From Lishizhenia sp965656535 (lineage in GTDB: Bacteria; Bacteroidota; Bacteroidia; Flavobacteriales_D; Crocinitomicaceae), in NCBI GenBank assembly GCA_965656535.1, contig CBFHKX010000001.1, positions 868,001-932,000 on the forward strand: a DNA stretch of 64,000 nucleotides, written 5' to 3'. Below, in pieces: positions 16,971 to 24,786 of the stretch (the stretch's first letter is position 1; each line of letters opens with the position of its first letter). Position numbers and translations under genes: made by a program. Below the pieces are notes generated by a model. The model saw nothing but the letters and a program-made list of their open reading frames with translations, ran no database searches and was not told the DNA's origin.

Positions 16971-18095
16971 TCACGAAGAAATCTCCATCATTTTCTCAAA
17001 ACCTTCCCATAGATCTCGAGCCGTTTTATCCCAGCTAAACGCTTCAGCTTGCTTTAAACCTTTTTCTCGCAGTGTTTTGCGTAATCCTTCGTTTTCAATC
17101 AATTCCAACAGCTTTATGTAGATGTCTTCTTCGTCAAGAGGATTACAATATTGCACGGCTTCTCCGCCAACTTCTGGTAAAGACGTTAGATTACCAGAAA
17201 GACAAGGCACTCCGCTTTGCATAGCTTCTAAAAGTGGAATTCCAAAACCTTCAAAGTAAGGTATAAAGGCAAATAGAAAGGCACTGCCCATTACCTTGGC
17301 TAATTCTTCTTGAGAAAGATGTCCCGTAAAATAGATTTCGCCCTGTAAAGATTTTGGTAAATTAATCTTAGAGTCTTTCCATAAACTTTCGCCTACAATT
17401 AAGAGTTTCTGACTAATCTTCTGTTCTTTTTTTAAGCGAGAGAAGGTTTGTATTAGTCTACCAAGATTTTTTCTTGGCGATAATGCTCCAACAAACAAAA
17501 TGTATTCATTGTTGTTGGCATATTTTGCTTTTGTTTTTTCTTGAGTAGCTGCTTCTTGGACCTGAAAAATACGATTAGCGCCGTTGTAAGTTACTTTAAT
17601 TTTATCAGGATTAATTTTGTAAAGCGATACAATGTCTTTTTTTGAATAATGCGATACAGTACAAATTTGTGTTGCTTTTTTCGCAAACAACGGAAAATTT
17701 TTCTTTAAATACTTTAGTGCGGTTTTGGGTAAATCTTCTGGGTTGTGCTCAAAATTTAAATCGTGAATTACAGCCAATTGCCTAACTGTAGTTTTTAAAC
17801 TAACATATCCATCTGGCGAAATAAATGCCTCACACGCGTATTTTTTTAGCGCTTTTGTAACAGAATAATTAAACCATATTTTAAACAAAATGGGATGACG
17901 CGCCGGAGGATTCAAAATAACGGGTTTTACATTTTCGGCAAAAACAAATTTTGGATCAAACTTTCTATCAAAGAAAAAGTAAAAAGTATGCTCAGGATGC
18001 GCAACAACAATCCGTTTAATCGTTTCGTAGGTATACCAACCAAACCCTTCCATTTTTGTAGGAAGCAAAAAACGTGTATTTACAGCAATGTTCAT
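16971..18095 (-). CDS. Glycosyltransferase family 4 protein
   Basis: A 374-residue GT-B retaining glycosyltransferase. The N-terminal domain opens with VNTRFLLPTKMEGFGWYTYE. The C-terminal domain has FVGALSPRKNLGRLI, the donor-binding start, and the EX7E motif in PYFEGFGIPLLEAMQSGVP, followed by SLPEVGGEA. No signal peptide. It is likely to transfer a hexose or mannose-type sugar in envelope glycan synthesis; the exact substrate is not visible. Not clustered with other sugar genes. Its stop lies next to the repeat at 16861-16966. ATG start at 18095. Confidence 0.9.
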   Translation of the reverse strand: MNIAVNTRFLLPTKMEGFGWYTYETIKRIVVAHPEHTFYFFFDRKFDPKFVFAENVKPVILNPPARHPILFKIWFNYSVTKALKKYACEAFISPDGYVSLKTTVRQLAVIHDLNFEHNPEDLPKTALKYLKKNFPLFAKKATQICTVSHYSKKDIVSLYKINPDKIKVTYNGANRIFQVQEAATQEKTKAKYANNNEYILFVGALSPRKNLGRLIQTFSRLKKEQKISQKLLIVGESLWKDSKINLPKSLQGEIYFTGHLSQEELAKVMGSAFLFAFIPYFEGFGIPLLEAMQSGVPCLSGNLTSLPEVGGEAVQYCNPLDEEDIYIKLLELIENEGLRKTLREKGLKQAEAFSWDKTARDLWEGFEKMMEISS

Positions 18096-18616
18096 TCTTT
18101 AGTAAGCCGTATAAAAGTACTAAAATAGATAGTCTAAGCGTTTATATTCTTTTTTTTTAAGAACGTTTTCCTGCTATCCATTCAAGTTTAAGCAGTAAAA
18201 AGCAAGTGCAACAAAGTCTTTCAAAGGCTTCTTGGGTCGCCTTCTCAAAACTTGTTTTACTAATTTTTCACTACTCAAAGCTGCCATTCCTATCAGGCGT
18301 AAATAAAAAAACCTTCTCCCTTTGGAGGGAGACCGAGAGGGAGGATACGGATAAACTTCGTTCTCCAGCAATAGTCTTTTCATTAAATGCTTTTATTCAT
18401 CCAAAAAGTTCCTTGCAGTCGCTTAAACTCAATTAGTAAAATCTGCCGACTGACTATTCGCCTTTTCTCGGCGAATGTATCCAAGTGTCCAGACCACACG
18501 TCTAACATCATTACTAAACCCAACGGAGAAAACAACTTTTCTAAAAGTACTAGCTTCATCAATTCACGACACGATTTTACCTGTATTTTAGTTATTTTCA
18601 CTGCAAAAAAGATAGA
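18096..18616. other. 521-bp intergenic region with repeat-like and hairpin sequences, no convincing gene
   Basis: Several short ORFs overlap each other on both strands here (69-91 codons), none with a recognisable domain, signal peptide or start context; they look like chance. Inside are an imperfect palindrome CTCCCTTTGGAGGGAG (18319-18334) followed by GAGAGGGAGG, related in sequence to the elements at 50.77 and 55.1-55.3 kb, and a hairpin ATTCGCC/GGCGAAT around 18457-18477. Probably decayed or repetitive DNA. Confidence 0.5.
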
Positions 18617-19285
18617 ATGCAATATTTCACACCTGATTTTCTTCAATTTTTTATTGATTTAGCACCCAACAATAACAAAGATTGGTTTGATGAGAATAGA
18701 AAACGCTATTTAAACAGCGTTAAAGAACCATTTAAAACTTTTGTAGAAAAAATGATTTCCAATGTGCTAGAGGTAGAAAAAGAATGGGGAGAGTTAGAAG
18801 CTAAAAACTGTATTTTTAGAATTAATAGAGATATACGTTTTAGTAAAGATAAAACACCATATAAAATGAAAGTTTCTGCTGCCATAGTAGATGGCGGAAA
18901 GAAAAACCATACCACTCCTGGTTTATACTTTGAATTAGGGCCAGAGGATGTGCGTGTTTATGGTGGTGTATATCAATTAGAAAAAGACCAGCTTTTATCC
19001 GTAAGAGAAGCAATTGCAGACAATTTAGATGCATTTAAAGCAGCTGTAAATGATCCAGCTTTTAAAAAGGTATATGGTGAAATACATGGAGATAAAAACA
19101 AAATTATTCCAAAGCACTTAAAAGCAGCTGCAGAAAAAGAGCCTTTAATTTTTAATAAAAATTGGTATTATTTTGCCAAATTTGAGCCTGAAATGATTTT
19201 GTCAGACAATTTTGACCAATTTGTTCTGTCTATTTATAAAGCAGGAAATCCTGTGAAAGCCTTTTTTGAAAAACATTTAAAGTAA
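18617..19285 (+). CDS. DUF2461 (TIGR02453) family protein
   Basis: 222 residues, matching the DUF2461 family along its whole length: the opening FTPDFLQFFIDLAPNNNKDWFDENR, the motif RINRDIRFSKDKTPYK and GGVYQLEKDQL are typical. The family is widespread in Bacteroidota and also fungi, and has no established biochemical function. It is predicted cytoplasmic (no signal peptide). The S9 peptidase gene starts 4 bp after its stop, so they are co-transcribed, but no functional link is known. Confidence 0.88.
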   Translation: MQYFTPDFLQFFIDLAPNNNKDWFDENRKRYLNSVKEPFKTFVEKMISNVLEVEKEWGELEAKNCIFRINRDIRFSKDKTPYKMKVSAAIVDGGKKNHTTPGLYFELGPEDVRVYGGVYQLEKDQLLSVREAIADNLDAFKAAVNDPAFKKVYGEIHGDKNKIIPKHLKAAAEKEPLIFNKNWYYFAKFEPEMILSDNFDQFVLSIYKAGNPVKAFFEKHLK

Positions 19286-19289
19286 TAGT

Positions 19290-21413
19290 ATGATTAAAAA
19301 AATCCTTTGTTTAGCATTTTTGTCGCTTAGTTTCATTAACCTCGCACAAAAAGAAGAATTGACTTTAGAAGCTTCTGTGCTTCAACAATACAGGGCTTAT
19401 TATCCAGATAATATCTTTGGTTTTAGCTTTATCCCAAACAGTACAGACTATGCGTACTTTGGTCAGTATGTTTATTTCGTAAAAGGAAGTGCAAACACAA
19501 ACCAACAAGATACCTTATTTAGCATACGCGATGTAAATAGCTGGACAAATGGCTCTCTACAATACTTTGCAGGCATGCAATGGAAAGATGAAGAGAATTT
19601 TTATCTCAACCAAGGTTCAGATTTCTATACCGTAGATTACAAGAATAAAGCAGGAGAAAAATACCTTACCTTGCCAGAAGGTGCCGAAAATGGAACCCTG
19701 GAACCAATAACTGGTAACGTTGCTTATACCATTGACAATAATTTATATGTAGCAAATAAAGACAAAAATAAAATTGCTGTAACCAAAGAAGACGATAAGA
19801 ATATTGTTTCAGGACAAGCAATTGCGCGCTCAGAATTTGGCATTACCAACGGAATATTTTGGTCGCCCAACGGAAATTACATGGCTTTTTACCAAAAAGA
19901 CGAAACAGAGGTGCACAACTACCCTTTGTTAGATATAAATGCATATCCAGGCGAATTAAAGTCGGTGAAATATCCAATGGCCGGACAAAAAAGTGAGAAA
20001 TCAGCTGTAGGAATTTATAACCTAAAAAAGAAGAAAACGGTTTATATCTGTCCAAAAGGCGACGCACACGACTACTTAACCAATGTTAGTTGGACACCAG
20101 ATGAGCAATATTTATTAATAGCAGAAGTAAACAGAGATCAAAATAAAATGATGCTTAATAAGTACGATATAAAAGGTAAGTTTATTAAAACGCTGTTTAC
20201 AGAAGAAGCTACTACATGGGTAGAGCCAGAACATCCTGCTTTTTTTCCAAATAAAGCCAACAATAATTTTATTTGGATAACTGAAAAAGACGGATTCAAC
20301 AACATGTATTATTACGATATTGAAGGAAACTTAATCAAACAACTTACCAAGCATAATTTTATTGTAAAAGACATTATTTCTTCAACAGAAGAAAAGGTTG
20401 TTTACACCGCTACAGGAGAAAATGCAACAAACACTTTGGTGTATAGTGTAGATTTAAACGGAAATAATCAATTACTTACTAAAGAAGAAGGTACGCATAG
20501 TGTTCTTGTTTCAGATAATGGTTCTTTTCTATTTGATCAATACTCAAATCACGCTACACCAAATGTTGCCCAATTGCTAGACGATTCAGGCAACACAGTA
20601 CGTGTATTGTTAGAAGCAGAAAATCCATACCAGAATGTAAAGATGGGAACAGCAGAAATAAGCACAATTAAATCTGCAGATGGAGAAACAGACTTGTACA
20701 CGCGCTTAATTAAACCAAGTGATTTTGATCCTTCGAAGAAATATCCAGTAATGGTTTACGTGTATGGCGGGCCACATGCACAAATGATAACAAATTCGTT
20801 CTTAGATGGTGCTAGTCTTTGGTTCTATTGGATGGCAGAACAAGGTTATCTAGTGTACACTGTTGATAATAGAGGTTCTGGCGAAAGAGGTAAGGCCTTT
20901 GAAAGCGTAATTCATAGACAATTAGGTACTGCAGAAATCGCAGACCAGTTAGAAGGAGTGAAGTATTTAAAATCTTTGCCCTACGTGGATAAAAACAGAT
21001 TGGCGGTTAATGGTTGGAGCTTTGGTGGTTTTATGACAACCTCGCTTATGCTTAGAGAACCTGGTACGTTTAAGGTAGGTGTAGCTGGCGGACCAGTAAC
21101 TGACTGGAAATATTACGAAGTTATGTATGGCGAACGTTATATGGATAGACCTGAACAAAACGTAGAAGGGTATAAAACAGCAAAGCTTGCCAATTATGTA
21201 GAAAATTTAGAAGGTAAACTCTTATTAATTCACGGTTCTATTGATGATGTTGTGGTAATGCAACATAATTTAGCTTTAGTTAAAGAATTTGTAGAAAAAG
21301 GGAAGCAAGTAGATTTCTTTGCTTATCCTATGCATGAGCACAATGTACGTGGAAAAGACAGAGTACATTTAATTGAGAAAATGACTTCTTATATTTTAGA
21401 TCACAACAAATAA
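19290..21413 (+). CDS. Secreted S9 family peptidase (dipeptidyl-peptidase IV type)
   Basis: A 707-residue exported serine peptidase. A signal peptide (about 1-19, ends SFINLA-Q) precedes a DPP IV N-terminal eight-bladed propeller (~50-430) and an alpha/beta-hydrolase domain (~470-705). The catalytic triad is visible: Ser577 in NGWSFGG, Asp652/Asp653 in HGSIDD and His684 in MHEHNV. The family removes dipeptides, often X-Pro, from peptide N-termini in the periplasm, feeding peptide use. It is second in an operon with the DUF2461 gene and has a strong terminator at 21436-21463. Confidence 0.93.
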   Translation: MIKKILCLAFLSLSFINLAQKEELTLEASVLQQYRAYYPDNIFGFSFIPNSTDYAYFGQYVYFVKGSANTNQQDTLFSIRDVNSWTNGSLQYFAGMQWKDEENFYLNQGSDFYTVDYKNKAGEKYLTLPEGAENGTLEPITGNVAYTIDNNLYVANKDKNKIAVTKEDDKNIVSGQAIARSEFGITNGIFWSPNGNYMAFYQKDETEVHNYPLLDINAYPGELKSVKYPMAGQKSEKSAVGIYNLKKKKTVYICPKGDAHDYLTNVSWTPDEQYLLIAEVNRDQNKMMLNKYDIKGKFIKTLFTEEATTWVEPEHPAFFPNKANNNFIWITEKDGFNNMYYYDIEGNLIKQLTKHNFIVKDIISSTEEKVVYTATGENATNTLVYSVDLNGNNQLLTKEEGTHSVLVSDNGSFLFDQYSNHATPNVAQLLDDSGNTVRVLLEAENPYQNVKMGTAEISTIKSADGETDLYTRLIKPSDFDPSKKYPVMVYVYGGPHAQMITNSFLDGASLWFYWMAEQGYLVYTVDNRGSGERGKAFESVIHRQLGTAEIADQLEGVKYLKSLPYVDKNRLAVNGWSFGGFMTTSLMLREPGTFKVGVAGGPVTDWKYYEVMYGERYMDRPEQNVEGYKTAKLANYVENLEGKLLLIHGSIDDVVVMQHNLALVKEFVEKGKQVDFFAYPMHEHNVRGKDRVHLIEKMTSYILDHNK

Positions 21414-21435
21414 GTTAGTCTCTTTTTAACGAATA

Positions 21436-21463
21436 AAGGCGTACAAGAATGTACGCCTTTTTT
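21436..21463 (+). terminator. Terminator of the S9 peptidase operon
   Basis: A perfect 10-bp stem (AAGGCGTACA/TGTACGCCTT) with loop AGAA, then a run of T's. It lies 22 bp past the peptidase stop. Confidence 0.9.
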
Positions 21464-21528
21464 GTAGTTTACAACTTTCACTTAACAGGTAAAGTGTGAT
21501 GTAAATCTTTGGTTTATGTAACGTTGTA

Positions 21529-22347
21529 TTAATCTTTTAAAATAAGAACTGGTTGTGTTGCGTATAAACTTATTCGTTTAGAGATGCTTTTGTGAAATAA
21601 GTTCTCCATAAAGCTGTACTGGTGAGCTACAATGGTAATTAAGTCAATCTCTCTAGATTCTGCAAAATTCAAAATATCTTCTTTAACATCTGTTTTATTT
21701 CTAATGTGAAAGTGATGCGGAATACTCAAAAACATTTCATCTAACGTGGATTGAGCATCTAGAATATCGTTTGATTGAGAGCAATCACATAAGTTTAAAA
21801 TATGAAGTTTAGAATGGTGTTTTTTCAATAAATCTATTAAAGGCTGAAACGTTTCGTTTGTTTCGTTCAACTGGTAGTCAGACGCCAGCAATACACTTTT
21901 CGGAGCCTTTACAGGTTTTTCTCCTCCTGGTATAAGGTAAAGTGGAAGTTTGGTTTTTTTAAGAACAAGCGTAGCATTACTTCCCAACAAAATACTTTCT
22001 GCATTGGTAGCTCCTTTTGTTCCCATAACAATTCCATTAAATACAAATTTCTCTGTTAATTGAGCTATAAGTTGACCAAGACTCCCTTGAGATATATATC
22101 CTTTTATCTTACAATCTGGATACTTTAAGCGTAAAGTTTTCTCAAACTTCTGCATATCACTTTTTCGATCATCTTTTAATATATTGTCTAGATCAGAAGA
22201 AATAACAGCACCATAATGCGGTAATTGATAAGCATGATAAAGCATAAATTCGGTATCTGGATAATTTAAGTTTTCTAGAGCATACTCTGCTGCTTGAATT
22301 GCATTTTCACTAAAATCGGTAGGTATAAGAATTCTTTTTGTAGTCAT
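21529..22347 (-). CDS. Universal stress protein with two UspA domains
   Basis: 272 residues forming two tandem UspA-like domains: residues ~1-145 (RILIPTDFSENAIQAAEYAL, then GTKGA..ESILLGSNA, the nucleotide-binding glycine loop) and ~150-272 (VLLASDYQ...), the second lacking a complete ATP loop. Tandem Usp proteins are common in Bacteroidota and are linked to stress and redox survival; mechanism is poorly known. Single gene with its own -7 box (22364-22371). The ATG at 22347 is used. Confidence 0.9.
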   Translation of the reverse strand: MTTKRILIPTDFSENAIQAAEYALENLNYPDTEFMLYHAYQLPHYGAVISSDLDNILKDDRKSDMQKFEKTLRLKYPDCKIKGYISQGSLGQLIAQLTEKFVFNGIVMGTKGATNAESILLGSNATLVLKKTKLPLYLIPGGEKPVKAPKSVLLASDYQLNETNETFQPLIDLLKKHHSKLHILNLCDCSQSNDILDAQSTLDEMFLSIPHHFHIRNKTDVKEDILNFAESREIDLITIVAHQYSFMENLFHKSISKRISLYATQPVLILKD

Positions 22348-22363
22348 TTTTCTGCGTTTTGTA

Positions 22364-22371
22364 CAAATCTA
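22364..22371 (-). promoter_or_regulatory. -7 box of the universal stress protein gene
   Basis: The minus strand reads TAGATTTG, a perfect TAnnTTTG match, 16 bp before the ATG. No clear -33 TTG. Confidence 0.45.
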
Positions 22372-22426
22372 CAGCTAGTTTGTAAAATCAGAAATGACTT
22401 AGATTGCATTCGTGTAATGACATTTA

Positions 22427-23008
22427 TCAATCTTCCAGAGATTCTAAAAAATGTATCATTTTTTCAAATGCACGCGCTCTATGACTCATCGTGTTTTTTT
22501 CTGCTAAAGTCATTTCAGCAAAAGTTTTACCACAGTTTTCAGGTTCAAATATAGGATCATAACCAAAGCCTTCTTCTCCAGATTTTTCAGGTCTAATTTG
22601 GCCTTTTACAATTCCTTCAAAGCTATGAGATTGCTTGTTGATATAAAGCGAAATTACCGTTCTAAATTGTGCTTTTCTATTTGTTTTACCCTTTAAATTC
22701 GCTAGAACCAGATCCATGTTTTTATCATGCGATTTTTCCTCTCCAGCGTAACGCGCAGAATATACACCAGGCTCGCCATTTAAAGCTTCTATTTCTAAGC
22801 CTGTATCATCCGAAAAACAATTTACGCCAAAATGCTCTACAACATAGTCGGTTTTTTGTGTAGCGTTTCCTTCTAAAGTGGGTTGCGTTTCAGGAATATC
22901 ATCTGTACAATTTATATCTTTTAAGGTTTTTATTACTATTCCTTTGGGTACAATTTTTTGTATTTCTTTGGCTTTGTTTTCGTTCTGTGTTGCAAATATT
23001 AATTCCAT
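22427..23008 (-). CDS. rdgB: Non-canonical purine NTP pyrophosphatase (RdgB/HAM1)
   Basis: 193 residues. It hydrolyses ITP, dITP and XTP to monophosphates, keeping deaminated purines out of nucleic acids. The family's opening FATQNENKAKEI, the acidic SDDTGLEIEAL, the YAGEEKSHDKN region and FGYDPIFEP are all present, as is the C-terminal SHRARA. Length is standard. The start is 2 bp after the stop of the polytopic membrane protein, so it is probably co-transcribed with it. Confidence 0.95.
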   Translation of the reverse strand: MELIFATQNENKAKEIQKIVPKGIVIKTLKDINCTDDIPETQPTLEGNATQKTDYVVEHFGVNCFSDDTGLEIEALNGEPGVYSARYAGEEKSHDKNMDLVLANLKGKTNRKAQFRTVISLYINKQSHSFEGIVKGQIRPEKSGEEGFGYDPIFEPENCGKTFAEMTLAEKNTMSHRARAFEKMIHFLESLED

Positions 23009-23010
23009 TT

Positions 23011-24396
23011 TTATTTTAATGTGTGATTTTTATATTTCCCCCAAATACCAACTACTAAAAAGAGCGCAAAAAATGGGAGTAAAGGAGCTCTAAGTCTAAC
23101 TAATACGCCAAATAAGCCAGCACTAAATCCAGTCATGAAAGCTAAGGTTAGGCTAAAAAATAAGCAGAAGATAAGCAGTTCTTGTTTACGTATAAAAGCA
23201 ATTCTTTGTTTAAACCCTGCAGGATAGAAAAATAGAACGGTTAGAGTAATTAAGATTAAACTCTCTAAACCATTTAGAACCAAAGATATTTTTGTAGCTT
23301 CCGTTGGGATAGGTCTGTATATTCCAGCGAAAATAGATTGAGGTGCAACGCTTAAAACTCCGCTAAAACTATACTCAGTTATCCCGATATCATATTTATC
23401 AGAGCCATAAGTAGCATTTTGAGAAAAATCTTGTTGCGTAATAGTTGCTTCTTGTAAAATTCTGTCAGCAGAGAGTGACCCTAGCAACTCACTAAACTGT
23501 GTGTAAACAACAATAATTAAAAATCCACTTAGAAAAATAACAAAGCGCAAAAAATTACGCACTACTGCTTGTGTTGCATATTTTCTTGAAAGAGCTGCAC
23601 TTAAAGACATAAACAGTGGTACTAGAAGCGTAACAATTAAAAAAGTTCTAATCTGTAATAAAAGTATTAGAGCTAGGCTCAAGTACAATATATTTTTGAG
23701 CAGTTCTTTTTTCGGGTTTTCTATTATCTTGATTCCATAAATTACTCCAATAATTAAAACCAAAAACACGATTGTGTCTTTGGAAATTCCTGTGCACCAA
23801 AAAGATACAGAAGGGATAAATAGAAGGGCAAAAGCTAGTTTTAAGTTAGTAACCAACTTTTTATTTTTCACAAAGTTGTAAAAGTGATAAGTTATGACAG
23901 AAGAAATACCTGCTAAAACAACCGTAATAGCCCAGTAACTATTAAAGGTAAAAAAACTAATGATTGATAAAATTTTGGCTATAAAGTAGCTTTCAGGTTC
24001 TCTGTAAATCCATCCAGGTGGATACCCAATTTCTGGAGAAAAATTCTTGTAATAACTTACAGTTGTTGGTGTGTTTAGCAATTCGCTGAAATAAGTACTT
24101 GGCGAAGTAAAAAAGAGATGATTTAGCTTTTCTGTGCACTGAAAATAGGCAAAGGTATCTCCTCCGCCATATAACACGGCATAAGAAACTCCAAAAACAA
24201 TTGCCAACGTTACTTTGAAATAGAAGTTGGCTAAAAAATACGGTGCTTTTTCTCTACGGCCTTTTTTCTGATAGAGAAAGTGAAAATAAAAAGCAAGAAT
24301 AACCAACCAGAGTAGTCCAGGTAAAATATCGTTCCAAGCTGTTACTTTCTCGAGCATTAAGACGAAAGTACTAAAAAGAAAAAAGGTACAACCCAT
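23011..24396 (-). CDS. Polytopic membrane protein of unknown function
   Basis: 461 residues from the ATG at 24396. An upstream TTG at 24417 is rejected because it overlaps a perfect -7 box (24415-24422). About ten to twelve hydrophobic segments cover almost the whole length, with one hydrophilic loop around residues 100-145 (GGGDTFAYF, GYPPGWIYREPES) and another near 310-350. The layout resembles O-antigen/EpsG-type polymerases or GT-C enzymes, whose conserved acidic residues sit in such loops, but no diagnostic motif was recognised. Placed first in an operon with rdgB; no functional link is evident. Confidence 0.7.
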   Translation of the reverse strand: MGCTFFLFSTFVLMLEKVTAWNDILPGLLWLVILAFYFHFLYQKKGRREKAPYFLANFYFKVTLAIVFGVSYAVLYGGGDTFAYFQCTEKLNHLFFTSPSTYFSELLNTPTTVSYYKNFSPEIGYPPGWIYREPESYFIAKILSIISFFTFNSYWAITVVLAGISSVITYHFYNFVKNKKLVTNLKLAFALLFIPSVSFWCTGISKDTIVFLVLIIGVIYGIKIIENPKKELLKNILYLSLALILLLQIRTFLIVTLLVPLFMSLSAALSRKYATQAVVRNFLRFVIFLSGFLIIVVYTQFSELLGSLSADRILQEATITQQDFSQNATYGSDKYDIGITEYSFSGVLSVAPQSIFAGIYRPIPTEATKISLVLNGLESLILITLTVLFFYPAGFKQRIAFIRKQELLIFCLFFSLTLAFMTGFSAGLFGVLVRLRAPLLPFFALFLVVGIWGKYKNHTLK

Positions 24397-24414
24397 AAAA
24401 ATGAGTCGTACCTT

Positions 24415-24422
24415 CAAATTTA
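24415..24422 (-). promoter_or_regulatory. -7 box of the membrane protein-rdgB operon
   Basis: The minus strand reads TAAATTTG, a perfect TAnnTTTG match, 18 bp before the chosen ATG at 24396 and overlapping the rejected TTG. No good -33 TTG was found. Confidence 0.5.
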
Positions 24423-24434
24423 GAGTTCATCTAT

Positions 24435-24782
24435 TTATTCGTGTCCGCCTGGTTGGCAGCATTTAGGCAAGGCATTTTGAGATGCTTCTACAGCTTTTAC
24501 ATTGTTTGCATCATAGCCCAAATTTGCAATCATATTTTCTATTTCTGACTGGGTGATTTTTCTGGCATTGTAACGTACCAAAATCTCATCTTCTTTCACA
24601 TTTACTTCAGCAAATTTTATTCCTTTGGTGTAATTTAACTTTCCTTCAATCCTTTCTTCACAATCACCACATTGCACATCTGTTTTAATGGTAATTTCTG
24701 CTTTTTTAGCAGGCTTCTCTGTTTTTTGAGCCAATGTGTTAAAGCCAATAAACATGCATGCTATTACTAATAATTTTTTCAT
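24435..24782 (-). CDS. Secreted heavy-metal-associated (HMA) domain protein
   Basis: 115 residues from the ATG at 24782, chosen because it begins a good signal peptide (MKKLLVIACMFIGFNTLA-Q) and lies 4 bp after the TonB receptor stop; the frame extends further upstream only over that gene. The HMA domain (~28-100) has Cys38 and Cys41 in VQCGDCEERI, the metal-binding CxxC. The C-terminus ends CCQPGGHE, a second likely metal site. As a periplasmic domain it probably carries a soft metal such as copper between the receptor and another site. Third gene of the metal operon. Confidence 0.85.
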   Translation of the reverse strand: MKKLLVIACMFIGFNTLAQKTEKPAKKAEITIKTDVQCGDCEERIEGKLNYTKGIKFAEVNVKEDEILVRYNARKITQSEIENMIANLGYDANNVKAVEASQNALPKCCQPGGHE

Positions 24783-24786
24783 CTTT

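Noticed and set aside
18174..18662. Four overlapping ORFs of 69-91 codons between the glycosyltransferase and the DUF2461 gene
   Set aside because: They lie on both strands over the same bases, show no domain or signal and run through a palindromic repeat.
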